A DNA stretch of 64,000 bases. Origin: Lineus longissimus (Eukaryota > Nemertea > Pilidiophora > Heteronemertea > Lineidae). The notes beneath the pieces were generated by a model. It was not told the origin of the DNA. It worked only from the letters and a program-made list of their open reading frames with translations, and did not search any database. Positions 36,190 through 47,201 of this stretch are shown here, piece by piece (position 1 is the stretch's first letter; the number at the start of each line of letters is the position of its first letter). Both the position numbers and the translations under genes were made by a program. Location: positions 28,411,501-28,475,500 of the forward strand of contig NC_088308.1 in assembly GCF_910592395.1 (NCBI RefSeq), given 5' to 3'.

Positions 36190-38200
36190 CTAAAGAGAAT
36201 CTTTTCGTTTAGGTTTCAGCTTTCGTTTTATAAAAGTAACATCCTTCTTTGATGGGGCTTTACGCTGCTGCTCCAGGATGACAATATTTCCACTGAACGG
36301 CGAAGATCTTGTCCGATTATTTCGGACATTTTCCCTTTTGACTGGCCGAGATATCCGATGCTGTTCAAGAGCAATAGTTGTTTTGGCCGGGGAAGATTTT
36401 GGCTTCTGCTTGATAGCAAAAAATCTTTTGACAAACATTGGCTTCGTCCACGTTTCTATAGCAATAGTTGCTTTGACCGGCATCGAACCTGGAGACAAGG
36501 TTCTTTTCACCCATTTGACCGGCGACGATTTTGGTCTTGGCTTCTTTGCAACCTTCGCGTTTACCGGCGGAGAATCAGTTTTCTGCTTTGGGGGTTTCTT
36601 CGCCTTCACTGGCAACTTGTTCGCTGAGCTAATCACAGCAGCCCTTGTTTGATAAACATCTTGCCCTGGATATGGGGCCAATGTCCTATGCACCTGATTC
36701 GTTCCTTCCTTTCGCGGTGACGACTGTTCTAGTTTTGAGTTACTACACTGTGTCGTCCATAAGGCCGTTAAATTAACACGATCGTCCAACTGGATGACCG
36801 CAGCACCGCTCGGAGAAGTGCAAGGATCGTAGTCTGACATACAGGCATAAAATCCATCCATTGTGACAGCCTTGACCTTCAAATAGTCCATTACAAATCC
36901 AAGATAAATACTCGGGATGCGAAAGAAGGGAATTCCAATGGACTGGTATACAAGTTCATGCAGGGGAGAGATTTCTATGAGCATCGCATTCGCCAGACAA
37001 AAGTCTGGATAATATCCCCAAGGGTTCTCGTCTTTTGTAGCATACCATGGAGACGTTTTATCGAGATGGTCGACCGTGAGACCGTACATGCACTGCCCAC
37101 CAACGGCCGTGTGCAGGCGGTGGCGTCTGAGGTAGTGCAGGTATTGCGTCTTATTAAACAACACGTGATCAGTAGTGACCAACACGCGTTCAGCATTCCG
37201 ACACTTAAAAGCGGGATAAGATAAAGCTTTCATCAGCTTGACAGTCTCGTTCGCTGAGTTATCTGTAAAATTGCCCACCATAAGGTCACCATGGACGTAC
37301 TGCTCCAGCTTCACTGCACTGCTTACTGTTTTCCCATTCTTTATTCCCATGTAGAACACGTGGCGATAATCTGCATCCTTATTAAACCGGGTATGCTGCA
37401 GCCACGTCTGCCGCAGGGTCTTACGATAGCGCCCTCTTTCCTCAGATGTTATGATTACAAATAGTGTATGCGGGGCAATGTTATCACGTTCTGCCTCATC
37501 ATCCCTGCCGTCTGCTTTACAAACATGGCTGGTAATGACGTCGTCTGCTGCATAAAGCAATGCTCCCATGCAGAAGTGGCACGTGTCCAGACGAACATGT
37601 ATGCCGGCGTGCATCTCATCACCGTAGATGGATTGTTCCTTTCTTGTCGTTTCTTGTATCGCCTCACCTTCTTGTGTCCATGGTGCAAGCTTGAAGGTGG
37701 TGAAAATAATGAAGAAACCGAGGGTTATGCCTGCTACTTTGCTCTTTCTGGACCTAGAAAGAGAGAAAGGTCATAACTGGTGGAAACATGAACAAAATGG
37801 AAGTGGGGTCAAATCTTGGTAACCGGCAAGGCAGTGACAACATGATGGCACTCGTGTGGCTTCACCACGGCAAAGTATCCGCATACACTCCGCCGCAAAA
37901 AAGCAAGAATTGAGAAAGACTTAGAATGTGGAAGCAAAATTACATGACCTTATGTAGCACTTAGTATCAAAACCTGACATGGCATTTTAATACTAAGGCC
38001 CTTAAACCCCTCCGTGAAATGCGAGTACCCGCGTACCACATCATATTCAGATGGCGCCATTGTAAATATATCTTAAAATTAGGCCTATCCAACATTGGTA
38101 GCAGAAAATGATGTCACGCCGCACCTCTGATGGACTTGAGACTCATAAACGGGGTGTCCTATTGACAAGCTTACCTGCTGCTGAACCTGCTGACCACCAT
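36190..38200 (-). CDS. GT31 beta-1,3-galactosyltransferase-like protein, probable pseudoenzyme with basic tail
   Basis: Two exons, 38200-38175 and 37753-36190, joined in frame (AG/G), giving 529 aa. The short first exon supplies MVVSRFSSR. The second starts with basic residues and a signal anchor (VAGITLGFFIIFTTFKLA, about residues 15-32), so this is a type II Golgi-type membrane protein. A GT31 domain follows: FVIITS and RKTLRQTWL (about 107-126), FTDNSANETVKLMKAL (about 171-186), TTDHVLFN where active enzymes have TD-x-D-[IV]-F-V-N (about 202-209), the PWYATKDENPWGYYPDFC block, and IPSIYLG where EDVY-[VL]-G is usual. Both the metal-binding DxD and the acidic catalytic pair are missing, so sugar transfer by the standard mechanism is unlikely. 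From about residue 355 to the end is an unusual Lys/Arg/Pro-rich tail with loose repeats of S-[SR]-P-[VA]-K. Fold assignment is strong; loss of activity is inferred. Confidence 0.85.
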
Positions 38201-38644
38201 CCGCAGCTTTCTCGTCCTATAACCGAAAAACATTTAACTGTTGGTCACCACACGGCTATAATTATCATGCATTCGTCAGGTTGATATTTTCACCAAGGCC
38301 TACTACCAGTGACTCTCAATATCGTTCAAACCTGAGTTGACAAGCTTATACATTAATAATGACCAAAAATATCTCATTATGTTCTATACTATCGTTACTA
38401 TTTATCCTTACTATCACTCATAGATGTTACCCACATAATCAGTCTATTGTGACGCTCCGTCGCGCTTGGCTGATTTTAATAAGCCCATTTATACACACAA
38501 TGACACAGCCCTCTCACATTCATTGAATGGCCAACCTGTAGTCAACCCGTGACCGGTGCACTCATTCAGGCTTCAGATCCGCATGTCACGTGACTGATAT
38601 TAGGAAAGACCGTTTTCCAAAGCAACGGAACATCCAACCGGAGT

Positions 38645-38735
38645 CATCCCTATGTTCCCCGGTACCTATGTTCCCCCAATATGTACCTATGTTCCCCCGT
38701 TACCAATATTCCTCGGTACCTATGTTCCCCCATAT
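38645..38735. repeat. Imperfect tandem repeat of 'acctatgttcccc' units
   Basis: Five related copies of the word 'tatgttcccc' or 'tattcctc', mostly preceded by 'ggtacc' or 'gtacc', at 12-26 bp spacing. It is 450 bp upstream of the GT31-like start codon. Confidence 0.75.
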
Positions 38736-40125
38736 ACTGTTGAGTATATATGTCGGGATTCCCCACATCTTGTGACGGTGTTGTTGACTCGCTAAGGACA
38801 CTCCTCCTCACCCGAACTAGCCGGGAAATGGAAATGGTCAAGCGGCTCACACGATATTGATTTTATGCCTGATTGTAATGTTTTATAATGTACCGCTTAT
38901 ATGTGATCGTGTACTCACGGGTGGCCGTTTCATTAATTTATCGATTCTTGTGATTTATCAGTATTTTCCCAGTTTTAGACACCCAGCATAACCAAGGACG
39001 GAAACCATGCCGAGAATTTCCGCCTATCATCTTCTTATATTCATGCCTTTTTCTGTCGATCACATTTGATCTATTTTAAGCTGCTGGTGACACGTGAGTT
39101 CTACTGAGATCGATCTTGACCAGTCAACGGGTCGTCATAACCAGGAAGTGATTACTGGAAATGTTGCTATTTCGTCACGAAGTGTTCTAAGAAATCGATA
39201 TTTTTGGCGGATCGTGATGTTTGATAAAACTCTTGATGAAGCTCGAGGAAGTGTGATTAGAAAGGATTTCCTCCAGTCGATGTTTCCTTGAGCTTTATTA
39301 GTCCTGTTCCGATCACACACACTAATGCGGCAGACATTCTTTTTGAAGTGGGTGAGAACAACAATTTCGGACAATAGAGGAAACAACCCTTCTTATGCAA
39401 AGATGTAAACAGGAAGAATCATTGCCTTTCAAGAACCACGATTGCCAAGGTGACCGTTTCCGTGAAAAGTTGAATGAAAAGCTATGAAAGTCTTAAAGCG
39501 AATAATGGAGACGTGGCGAGAACTTGCATGGTGACGTGTTCAAAAACGCAAGGGGGTGAATATCAAATTTTGTCTCATACTGGTCTCTTTTCACTTGTCG
39601 CTTTATCTCAATACTTCTAGTGGATGTAGCGCTGCTGACGGTCATTCCCTTGTCATGTGCCTAATTGGGTGGCATGTGCTTGGGACTTTTCTCCATCACA
39701 TGCAATAGAATATGCGATAATTAAACACCCATTTTTGTTATTTCTTTGACAATAATTCATATGGCAAATTATCAACTGGGTCGATTTCGAATCGGAGAAC
39801 AGGTCGACCCCAGACAATCACATGAGAAAAAAAGTCGGTGTTCTACAAATTTCATTCTAGGATTTGCCTATGATCTGATGATTGAGTCAATAATCACTAC
39901 ACAATTTCATATCGATCGAACACACCGTGCTCTTAAAATCAGGTCAGTATGTTACATTGAGAACTCTTAGATTGGGGGAATACCCGGGAAATAAGTGTGA
40001 CTAAGTCAGGAGCGGGTTATAGCTTCGGGCACTTTCATTGGCTCGCGGAGCTCTACCAACTGGAAATTCCAATTCGATTTTATAGGACGGATGCCCACGC
40101 TTATAATACTTTTGCTTCTAGGAAG

Positions 40126-40133
40126 TATAAATA
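40126..40133 (+). promoter_or_regulatory. Candidate TATA box of cPLA2 gene
   Basis: TATAAATA lies 94 bp upstream of the start codon at 40,220, allowing a 5' UTR of about 60 nt. Confidence 0.45.
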
Positions 40134-40219
40134 TGAGTTATTTTTTGAGGAGACATCATTTAGTCTGAGTACAGACAGCGAGTAAGAAGTGTCCGAATTA
40201 GTGACAGATCATTAACAGG

Positions 40220-43200
40220 ATGAAACCCACGAAGGATTGTTTTCAATTATATGAGGTGAGTAATAATATTTCAATTACATGTATTTGCATCTATAAGAAA
40301 TCGCACTTCATGATTTTGAATACGGAAATACGATACATTTCTCGTCATCTTGTTGCAGGTGGTTCGCACAGAATGTCTCAAACTCGAAGTGACCATTTTG
40401 GGAGGTCGCAATATTTCCATGGGACCGTTTACGGACAAATGTAAGTAACCCACAGTTGGTGGCCGGGGGGAGGGGGCATCCACATCAGCCATGCTCCATG
40501 CACTTGACACCATCGCCAAGTTTCTGAAGCACTGTTTATCCTCTTCTCTATTTTTTGGAACAATATTCTACCTAGTACATTCTTCCATCAACAACTAAAA
40601 AAAAACTTCTTGTAGATTTATCGAAATCGTACGCAGTGGAGTGCGCTTTTGAATGTTTTCTGAAAGATCGTCGACTGTGCGTTTAGTCCCTCGTACAATC
40701 CTCCCAACTTCAACCATAAACACCGGACAGCAAAACCATCCCCTTTTGATTAATAGGCCTATTCTTTGTCTCTTCTTGAAGTTATCGACACTCCTGACCC
40801 ATACGTACAAGTAACGGTTCCTGGGACAATGGGAGATACGAAGCGGACGAAAGCCTTCGATAACAACATTCAGCCATATTGGAACGAAACATTTACATAT
40901 CATCTTCATCCCAATGAAACACGACCTAAATTAGGTAAGTACTAACTGTATTCTTAGTGTTTGGATATTCTTGGGAAGGAAAAAATTGCACTTACAGCAC
41001 TGCAATGAATAAAACTGGTCCATTCATCCACCAATTGTGATCGACTTTGTTCGCGCCATGTCCAGAAGTTCCATCTCCGTTTACACCGGGGTTTGTACTC
41101 TTTATCTGCAGTGGACGGCAAGGGTAGACCTATAATCACAGCAGCCCTACTGCAGGCGCCATCTGAAGCAAACTTCTCAGTGGGCTCATTCCCGGCTCGG
41201 GCTCTCCCTCTTCGTTGATGTGTCATGCTCCAGCGAGAAGGGCTCGCCATCTGAAAGGTTATAGTAAAACTCATCTTAGGATATCTTAAATTTCTCTTCA
41301 GTTATTCAGTTGATGGATGCCAACCTCATATTGGGGGACACGAAGATTGGTGAGACGGAGATAGACACGTCCAGCATGGAGATTGGACAAGTTTTACGGA
41401 AAACAATAACCTTTCAACCACATCAGGTATGTTGAAGAGCGGCAAGGTATCCGGAAGGCGGATGATGTCTAACACATTCCATTTATCTCTACAAAAGCAG
41501 GGTCACTTTTCTTTATCTTGACTAACAAAGCTTCGAGAACGCGAAGTCCCTTACGAACTATGTCATCAAGGTTGAGATTGGACCTGTGGACTCGATTGTG
41601 GTGTGCCTTTCCTCACCCTAAGTTTGTGGCCAACCGACTTTAATCATTCCTTCCTAGTTGCTCCAAGGCAAGCTAATATTTGCATTACTATTATCATTAT
41701 TTACGTTGAACTCCATTCTTTTTCAGTCAGAGGTAGACGTTGAAATACTCCTCAATGAAGAGTAAGTACTTTTGAGTTAGATTCTCTTTCTGAATCATTC
41801 CAAAATAACACGCTAATTGCAAAAAGTCATTTTTCATGTATGTTTGGCAATTCAAAGGCCAGGACTCAATAGCAAGAATACTTGGGCTCTATCCAGTCCA
41901 CAAAGCAATAGTGAATAAATCTATACACGTACTTTGGCCATGCGATCATTTGATTATGCGGTGTATACACATTTCTTTCCAGCAACAAGCCATCTTCTGG
42001 CATCCGTTTTGACAATTGTCTCTCAGACGAGGAACATCTGTTTCGGGAACAGCGGTCACAGCGCGTCCTGAACGCAATGAAGGAACTGCTCGGGGTAGAT
42101 GGCCCTAAGCATCTAGGGGATGTACGTTCTGGTCACTTTGATCTTCACTTGCTGAGTATCCTGTTTCTTCTCTTGATCTGGAAGCCAAACGGTTATGCAG
42201 TTGGTTATTTCAGTTCATTGGCAAGTCTGGAGATGGCGTAGCTTCTTTGTCATAAGCTACAAGGCTTTATCATATTGTCGCGATATCCAGTTCCGATATC
42301 TAATGACAGTTCGAGTCGAATATGGAGCTGTAAGGGAGCGTGACCTTGTTTCTGGTGCGCGTTAACACATCTTTCTGTTATTCCAGGTTCCCTGTATTGG
42401 TATCCTCGGCTCCGGCGGTGGCTTCCGAGCCATGACCGCCTTAAGTGGTGTCATGAAGGCCCTCTCAGATACAAAGATCCTGGATTGTGCAACTTACGTT
42501 ACCTCACTCTCAGGCTCAACATGGTGAGTGTCCATTGCCGTTGTCAACACAAGTATCAAATGAGATTATTGCCAACACAGTTTGTCGTTTATCAATACTT
42601 GGAATGAAAGAAAGTAACATCCCGAAATCGCTATCAAAATACTTTTGTCGGGAAAACTGAATCGTGTGGGATTCGGCCAAGTCGTATAGTGTTCGCTGAT
42701 CTGATATATGTAGAAAATTGATGTTCAGCAATTTCCTACCTGCAGGTATCTATCGAGCCTGTACTCGCACCCGACCTTCCCAGACCCGAGTGCAATCGAG
42801 ATCGTCCAGAAAGAACTCAAGGAAGCGACTACCCGGAGTATCGCAAGTTCCATCCTCAGCACCCCTAAATACTTCAAGAAGTTATTGAAGAAAAAGAAAG
42901 CTGGTCTTCATGTTACCTTCACCGATTTGTTTGGTTATATGGTTGGCGACATTCTACTGAAGAATGTAAGTGGCGAAGCTGTGGTGAACCCTTTTCCGAG
43001 ATTTAAATGCTTAAATGGTTTAAATCGCCCCAGCATTCGGGCGTTCCTTGCAATTTCAAGAATCATTGTTTTCGTACAATATGGACTTAGTTCGTGTAAA
43101 TGCAACATGGCCTTGTCCGAGGCCTCTGCCTTTCGATAGTCGGCGTTTTTTCTTCAAGGCAAACGTTTTGACGTTATTTGATAGTCGACTCTTTTTGTAC

Positions 43201-46198
43201 AACGTTTGTATCTTGCCAATTCCAGCGCACTGACACCAAGTTATCCGAACAGAGGGAGAAGATAGTGAACGCCGTAGTCCCTATGCCCATGTACACCTGC
43301 ATAAACGTCAAAGATGACAAATCGGCCGAAGAGTATCATGGTAAGCCCAAACTTCGTCCCTGTCTGTGATAGTCTTTCCCATGGTGAGATGGCACGAAAC
43401 AGCCATTCCTGCTAATAGCAAAACCAACACATTGTCTCGACAGAAGATAACCACAATCCTAGACAGTGAAAGCGAGGTATAGTTAGCGTTTTGCCATTAA
43501 TAGTACTAATGTACGTCTTGATTCTTTTCAGAGTGGGTGGAGTTTTCACCAAACGAAGTCAGTATTCCCAAGTATGGAATATCTCTTGATACAAAGCTAT
43601 TCTGCAGCAAGTTCTACCGCGGGAGGATGGTAGAGAATGATGAGGAGCCGCCACTACACTACCTCCAGGGCATATGGGGAAGTGCTTACGCCATTCACCT
43701 GAAGAGGATATTCCCTGGTGACACCGATGACAACGAGAAGGATGATACAGACTCAGAGCCAGGTAGGCTGATAATCTTATCTTTATATATTACTGGTTCT
43801 TTTCATCGATCTACTGTTTCGAGCATAGCAATAAACCCCATTATCTAATGACCCATTCCTTTGTCACGTTATGCATCCTTCAGATAAGTAACATGCGCAG
43901 TTTCGACCACCAATCGAAGTCAGGTGATTGTAATGTCATCCGACAAACGTGCTGAGTGACAGTTTCAATTGTTTTTTTACAGGTGACGAAGAGTCAAAGA
44001 AAATAAACTGGGGAAACGATCTTGCTGGGGACGAAGTTGATCGAAGCACAGATGACGATGATGATGATGATGATGACCAAGACGAGGTTGACGGCTTCAA
44101 GATGGACGTCTTCAAGTTCCTCTCTGACATGTAAGCCTAACGTCTCAGTACAATAGTACATGTGCAGCTGAAAGAAAATCAGCCAAAGTAATGAAGAAAG
44201 CCCTCAAGTTGTCACGTAGTAAGCAGTTGACCGCCACGACCATGCGAGTGTTTGGAGGTGTCTTTTTTGGGTCAACACCCATTTAGTTAAAGCTTGTACA
44301 GTTGTAAACAGACCGGCTCCGATCAGTGCCCGCCCCGCACGGTCCCCGGCCAAAACATTTATTGTACAAATGTTACTGCCCATTTCAGGTTTAGGATGAC
44401 CAGTCATCGATCCTGGCGATCCGCTCAGGTCCCGAATATGCTTCGTGGACTCTCCTTTCAAGAGTGTGACAGCTGCAGACATCTAACGAAGACGGAGGAG
44501 ACCAAATGCGACCAAGTTGGTAAGCCAAAATTAACAGTTTTAATGAAACTTGTTTTCAGCGTCCACTGTTAGGATGTATTTTATTTTGATATTTTTGACG
44601 TGGCAATGCGATGAGATGCGACCAGCTTGGCTTGTGTGGCTTGTGTGGCTACTGTTAGGATGTAATATAAAAGTAGGCTGGTTTGCAATCTTTATGAAGA
44701 GCTAGGACTGACGAAGTACGAAGTATTTTAGCTACTTCATCGATGACTATCTTCGAACATTTCCCCGACATTACCTGGTACAGCTAAGTATTGACTGAAG
44801 ATGATGTACATGTGTCCTGCAAATGAAATAGCACATGGGTTTGATGGCACGACAGACCTTCGTAGTTCGCTCATTTCGCTCATTAAAATCTCTCCGAGAA
44901 GGCAGTGCAATTCTCCTCATTTTCATCCGTTATCTTTTTCCAGATGTTAACTTTTCGGACCTCTATCGCCACATCCTGAAGGACGCGGCAGAAATGTTCG
45001 TGGTGGACGCCGGCCTTGCTTTCAATCTGCCCTTCCCTCTTCTTCTACGTTCCCAGAGGAATGTTCAGCTCATGCTGTCATTTGAGTTCAGTGGGAGAGA
45101 TTCAGATGATGGCAATCCTTTAATGGTGAGTTATTTAAGACCATTGTCACAGCATACATGTATGTCGGTAGGAGGCACCTCCTATATCAGAAAGCTTGAT
45201 ATCTTCATTTCGATCGCTCCCTTATCCGCGTGGTCCTCGACCAAGACCATCATGGGTTGTAACAGCGTGTATTGTATAGCGCGTGAATACCCGTTGTCGT
45301 ACTTAAGTTGAGATGGGAGAGTTCGAACTTCACATACTGAACTATTTTAGGCTTAATAAGGAATACTCTTTCTCACAGGAATTGGCCAAAGCAAAGGAAT
45401 GGGCGGACAAGAAGGGACTGCGGTTCCCGCCGGTTGATCCGAACGTGTACGACCGAGAGGAGGGAATGAAAACGATGTATGTGTTCAGGGACCCCGAGGA
45501 TCCGATGTGCCCCATCATTCTTCACTTTCCTCTTGTGAATACTAGCTTCAGGGAATTCAAGGCACCGGGTAAGTTTGATACAGTTTTGTGTATTTTTATC
45601 AGATTACTTAAAACTTTTAATTTTATATCCTTGCCGGGTTTTGTGCGCAATAAACAGACGGTGATGAAGAGCCGGTCCCAGCCTGTTTGCTCATCAGCAC
45701 ACAGACGGTGATGAAGAGCCGGTCCCAGCCTGTTTGCTCATCAGCACACAGACGGTGATGAAGAGCCGGTCCCAGCCTGTTTGATCATCAGAACACTTTG
45801 CTAAATAGCTCCACTCATCAGGCTAAAGATCCATTGCCATTATCAGTGTATAAACATCAGAAATATTGGTTTCCACGTACTTATTTTCCTGACCTGATTC
45901 TGTTCCAGGTGTACCACGCGAGACAGAAGAAGAAAGGGAGTTTGCCAACTTCGACATCTTTTACGACAACTCGCCATACAATTCTACCAACTTCGAATAT
46001 TCACATGAGACATTCGAGAGGTTGGCGAAATTGGCCGAGTATAACACTCTCCTGCACGTGGAGGAGATAAAGGAGGTAATGGCGGAAGCTGTTGCTCAGA
46101 GAAAGCTGTTGGCTCATTCTTCACTCACGGTGGCTGAGCGTGCTCAGGCGATACAGCGGTCAATAAGCGCGCCCTGTCATTGGAGAGCGGAGGAATGA
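40220..46198 (+). CDS. PLA2G4A-like: Cytosolic phospholipase A2, group IVA type, complete
   Basis: Fifteen exons: 40220-40255, 40359-40440, 40782-40934, 41302-41426, 41727-41761, 41983-42121, 42387-42523, 42746-42965, 43226-43340, 43532-43762, 43983-44130, 44389-44519, 44944-45125, 45379-45568, 45909-46198. They join in frame to 737 aa (human cPLA2-alpha is 749). Ca2+-dependent release of arachidonate from membrane phospholipids is the family role. An N-terminal C2 domain (about residues 13-140) contains FIDTPDPYVQV, NNIQPYWNETF and LMDANLILGDT. The catalytic domain has the oxyanion loop GSGGGFRAM with Arg204, nucleophile Ser232 in SLSGSTW, and Asp539 in VVDAGLAFNLPFP, so the Ser-Asp dyad is intact. 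VTFTDLFGYMVGD, WVEFSPNE and the C-terminal KAPGVPRETEEE...FDIFYDN follow the vertebrate protein closely. A run of nine Asp lies in the variable loop encoded by exon 11. No frameshift or missing motif. Confidence 0.96.
44057..44083 (+). repeat. GAT trinucleotide run coding poly-Asp in cPLA2
   Basis: A GAY-codon microsatellite in exon 11 encodes about nine consecutive Asp residues within the family's variable linker between the two halves of the catalytic domain. Length may vary between alleles. Confidence 0.85.
45654..45794 (+). repeat. 47-bp tandem repeat, three copies, in last cPLA2 intron
   Basis: The unit beginning 'acagacggtgatgaagagcc' starts at 45,654, 45,701 and 45,748, a regular 47-bp period. 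The first two copies are identical and the third has two changes. It lies wholly within intron 14 (45,569-45,908). A frame reading from exon 14 through the repeat stays open to a stop near 45,711, so retention of this intron would replace the conserved C-terminus. Confidence 0.95.
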
Positions 46199-46277
46199 AA
46201 TGGCTGCTGGGTAGTACCAAACCGTGTTGACAATCAGCTGTTGAAGGGAATGTCAGATCTGAGAGAAACTGTTGGAC

Positions 46278-46283
46278 AATAAA
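46278..46283 (+). promoter_or_regulatory. Candidate polyadenylation signal of cPLA2
   Basis: AATAAA 80 bp past the stop codon of the cPLA2 gene. Confidence 0.55.
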
Positions 46284-47201
46284 CGATGTTTCATTTAGCT
46301 GCATCAAGTGATGGGACCAATGTTGCCAAGGAAAGCCTTGACCCTGTTGGGATATCGAGTTGTGCGAAAAAAAGGAGCATCTGAAATTGGCCAATGAACA
46401 TGTATATATCTTGTGGCTCGTTCTCCGCATACGCGCGCTAGCGATCTAGACACACCATATCGTAATAGGTAGCGTGGTGAGACCTTTAGGTGTGTTTCTT
46501 TGGAAAATTCCACTACTTGACTGTACTATACCATAAACAATGTAGCGCTCAAAACAGAACCTACGATTGTACATCTGATCAACTATTTTAAACCTGATGG
46601 TATTGATCTAATGTAGGGAACCAACTCGTTCATGAACTCGAGAGAGACTGAATACGCATCCTCCACTCAACCATGTAGATTACCCTAACGAAATCTCTTA
46701 AAGATACAAGTTTTTGTATGTTATCATCCGCATATGCATTGTATATAACTCATCTTTTGTATTAAAATATCATTTTTCAACATTGGTTTGATAATCCTTT
46801 GTTTCTAACATCAATAACACCTAGAATACCTTAATATTTCTGGATCAATCGATATTTTACTTTTAGCACCCAACTGTGCAAGTTTTGCCTGAACTCAGTA
46901 CCAGAAAATGATACGGTGTCATCCTTTCTCTTATGACGCTTTTTAAATTAGGTTCTGAGATTGACAGCTAATCCGCAAAAGTAGGGATAGGAAATTTGAG
47001 CTCAATGTTCTATTTCTGAAAGTTGCTCAGTCCGTGACTTCTGGTCGAATTGCTAGTTTAGGCCATTATCGGTAAAAATCTCGTATCGAGATCTCATCGA
47101 GAGCAAGAACGGCTCAGACACGTACATGAGGAGCATCCTCCTACAGTCATGAAGGCTCTCCTCAGCATTGAAAGCAGCTAGTTCTTGGAGAAAATAGGAG
47201 C
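46284..47201. other. Spacer between cPLA2 and GPCR
   Basis: No gene or notable repeat seen in this AT-rich 0.9 kb. It should contain the promoter and 5' UTR of the GPCR gene. Confidence 0.5.

Larger units (their letters stand above)
38201..40219. other. Divergent intergenic region (GT31-like gene and cPLA2)
   Basis: The GT31-like gene reads left and the cPLA2 gene reads right from this 2.0-kb region, so it carries both promoters. A TATA-like word for cPLA2 is at 40,126. A short repeat of 'ggtacctatgttcccc' type lies at 38,645-38,735, near the GT31 side. No gene is seen inside. Confidence 0.6.

Noticed and set aside
36278-36652. 124-codon + strand frame with hydrophobic look
   Set aside because: Antisense to the basic tail of the GT31-like gene. 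Lys/Arg codons read as Phe/Leu on the other strand.
43936-44130. Ser-rich - strand frame opposite cPLA2 exon 11
   Set aside because: Antisense reading of the poly-Asp microsatellite.
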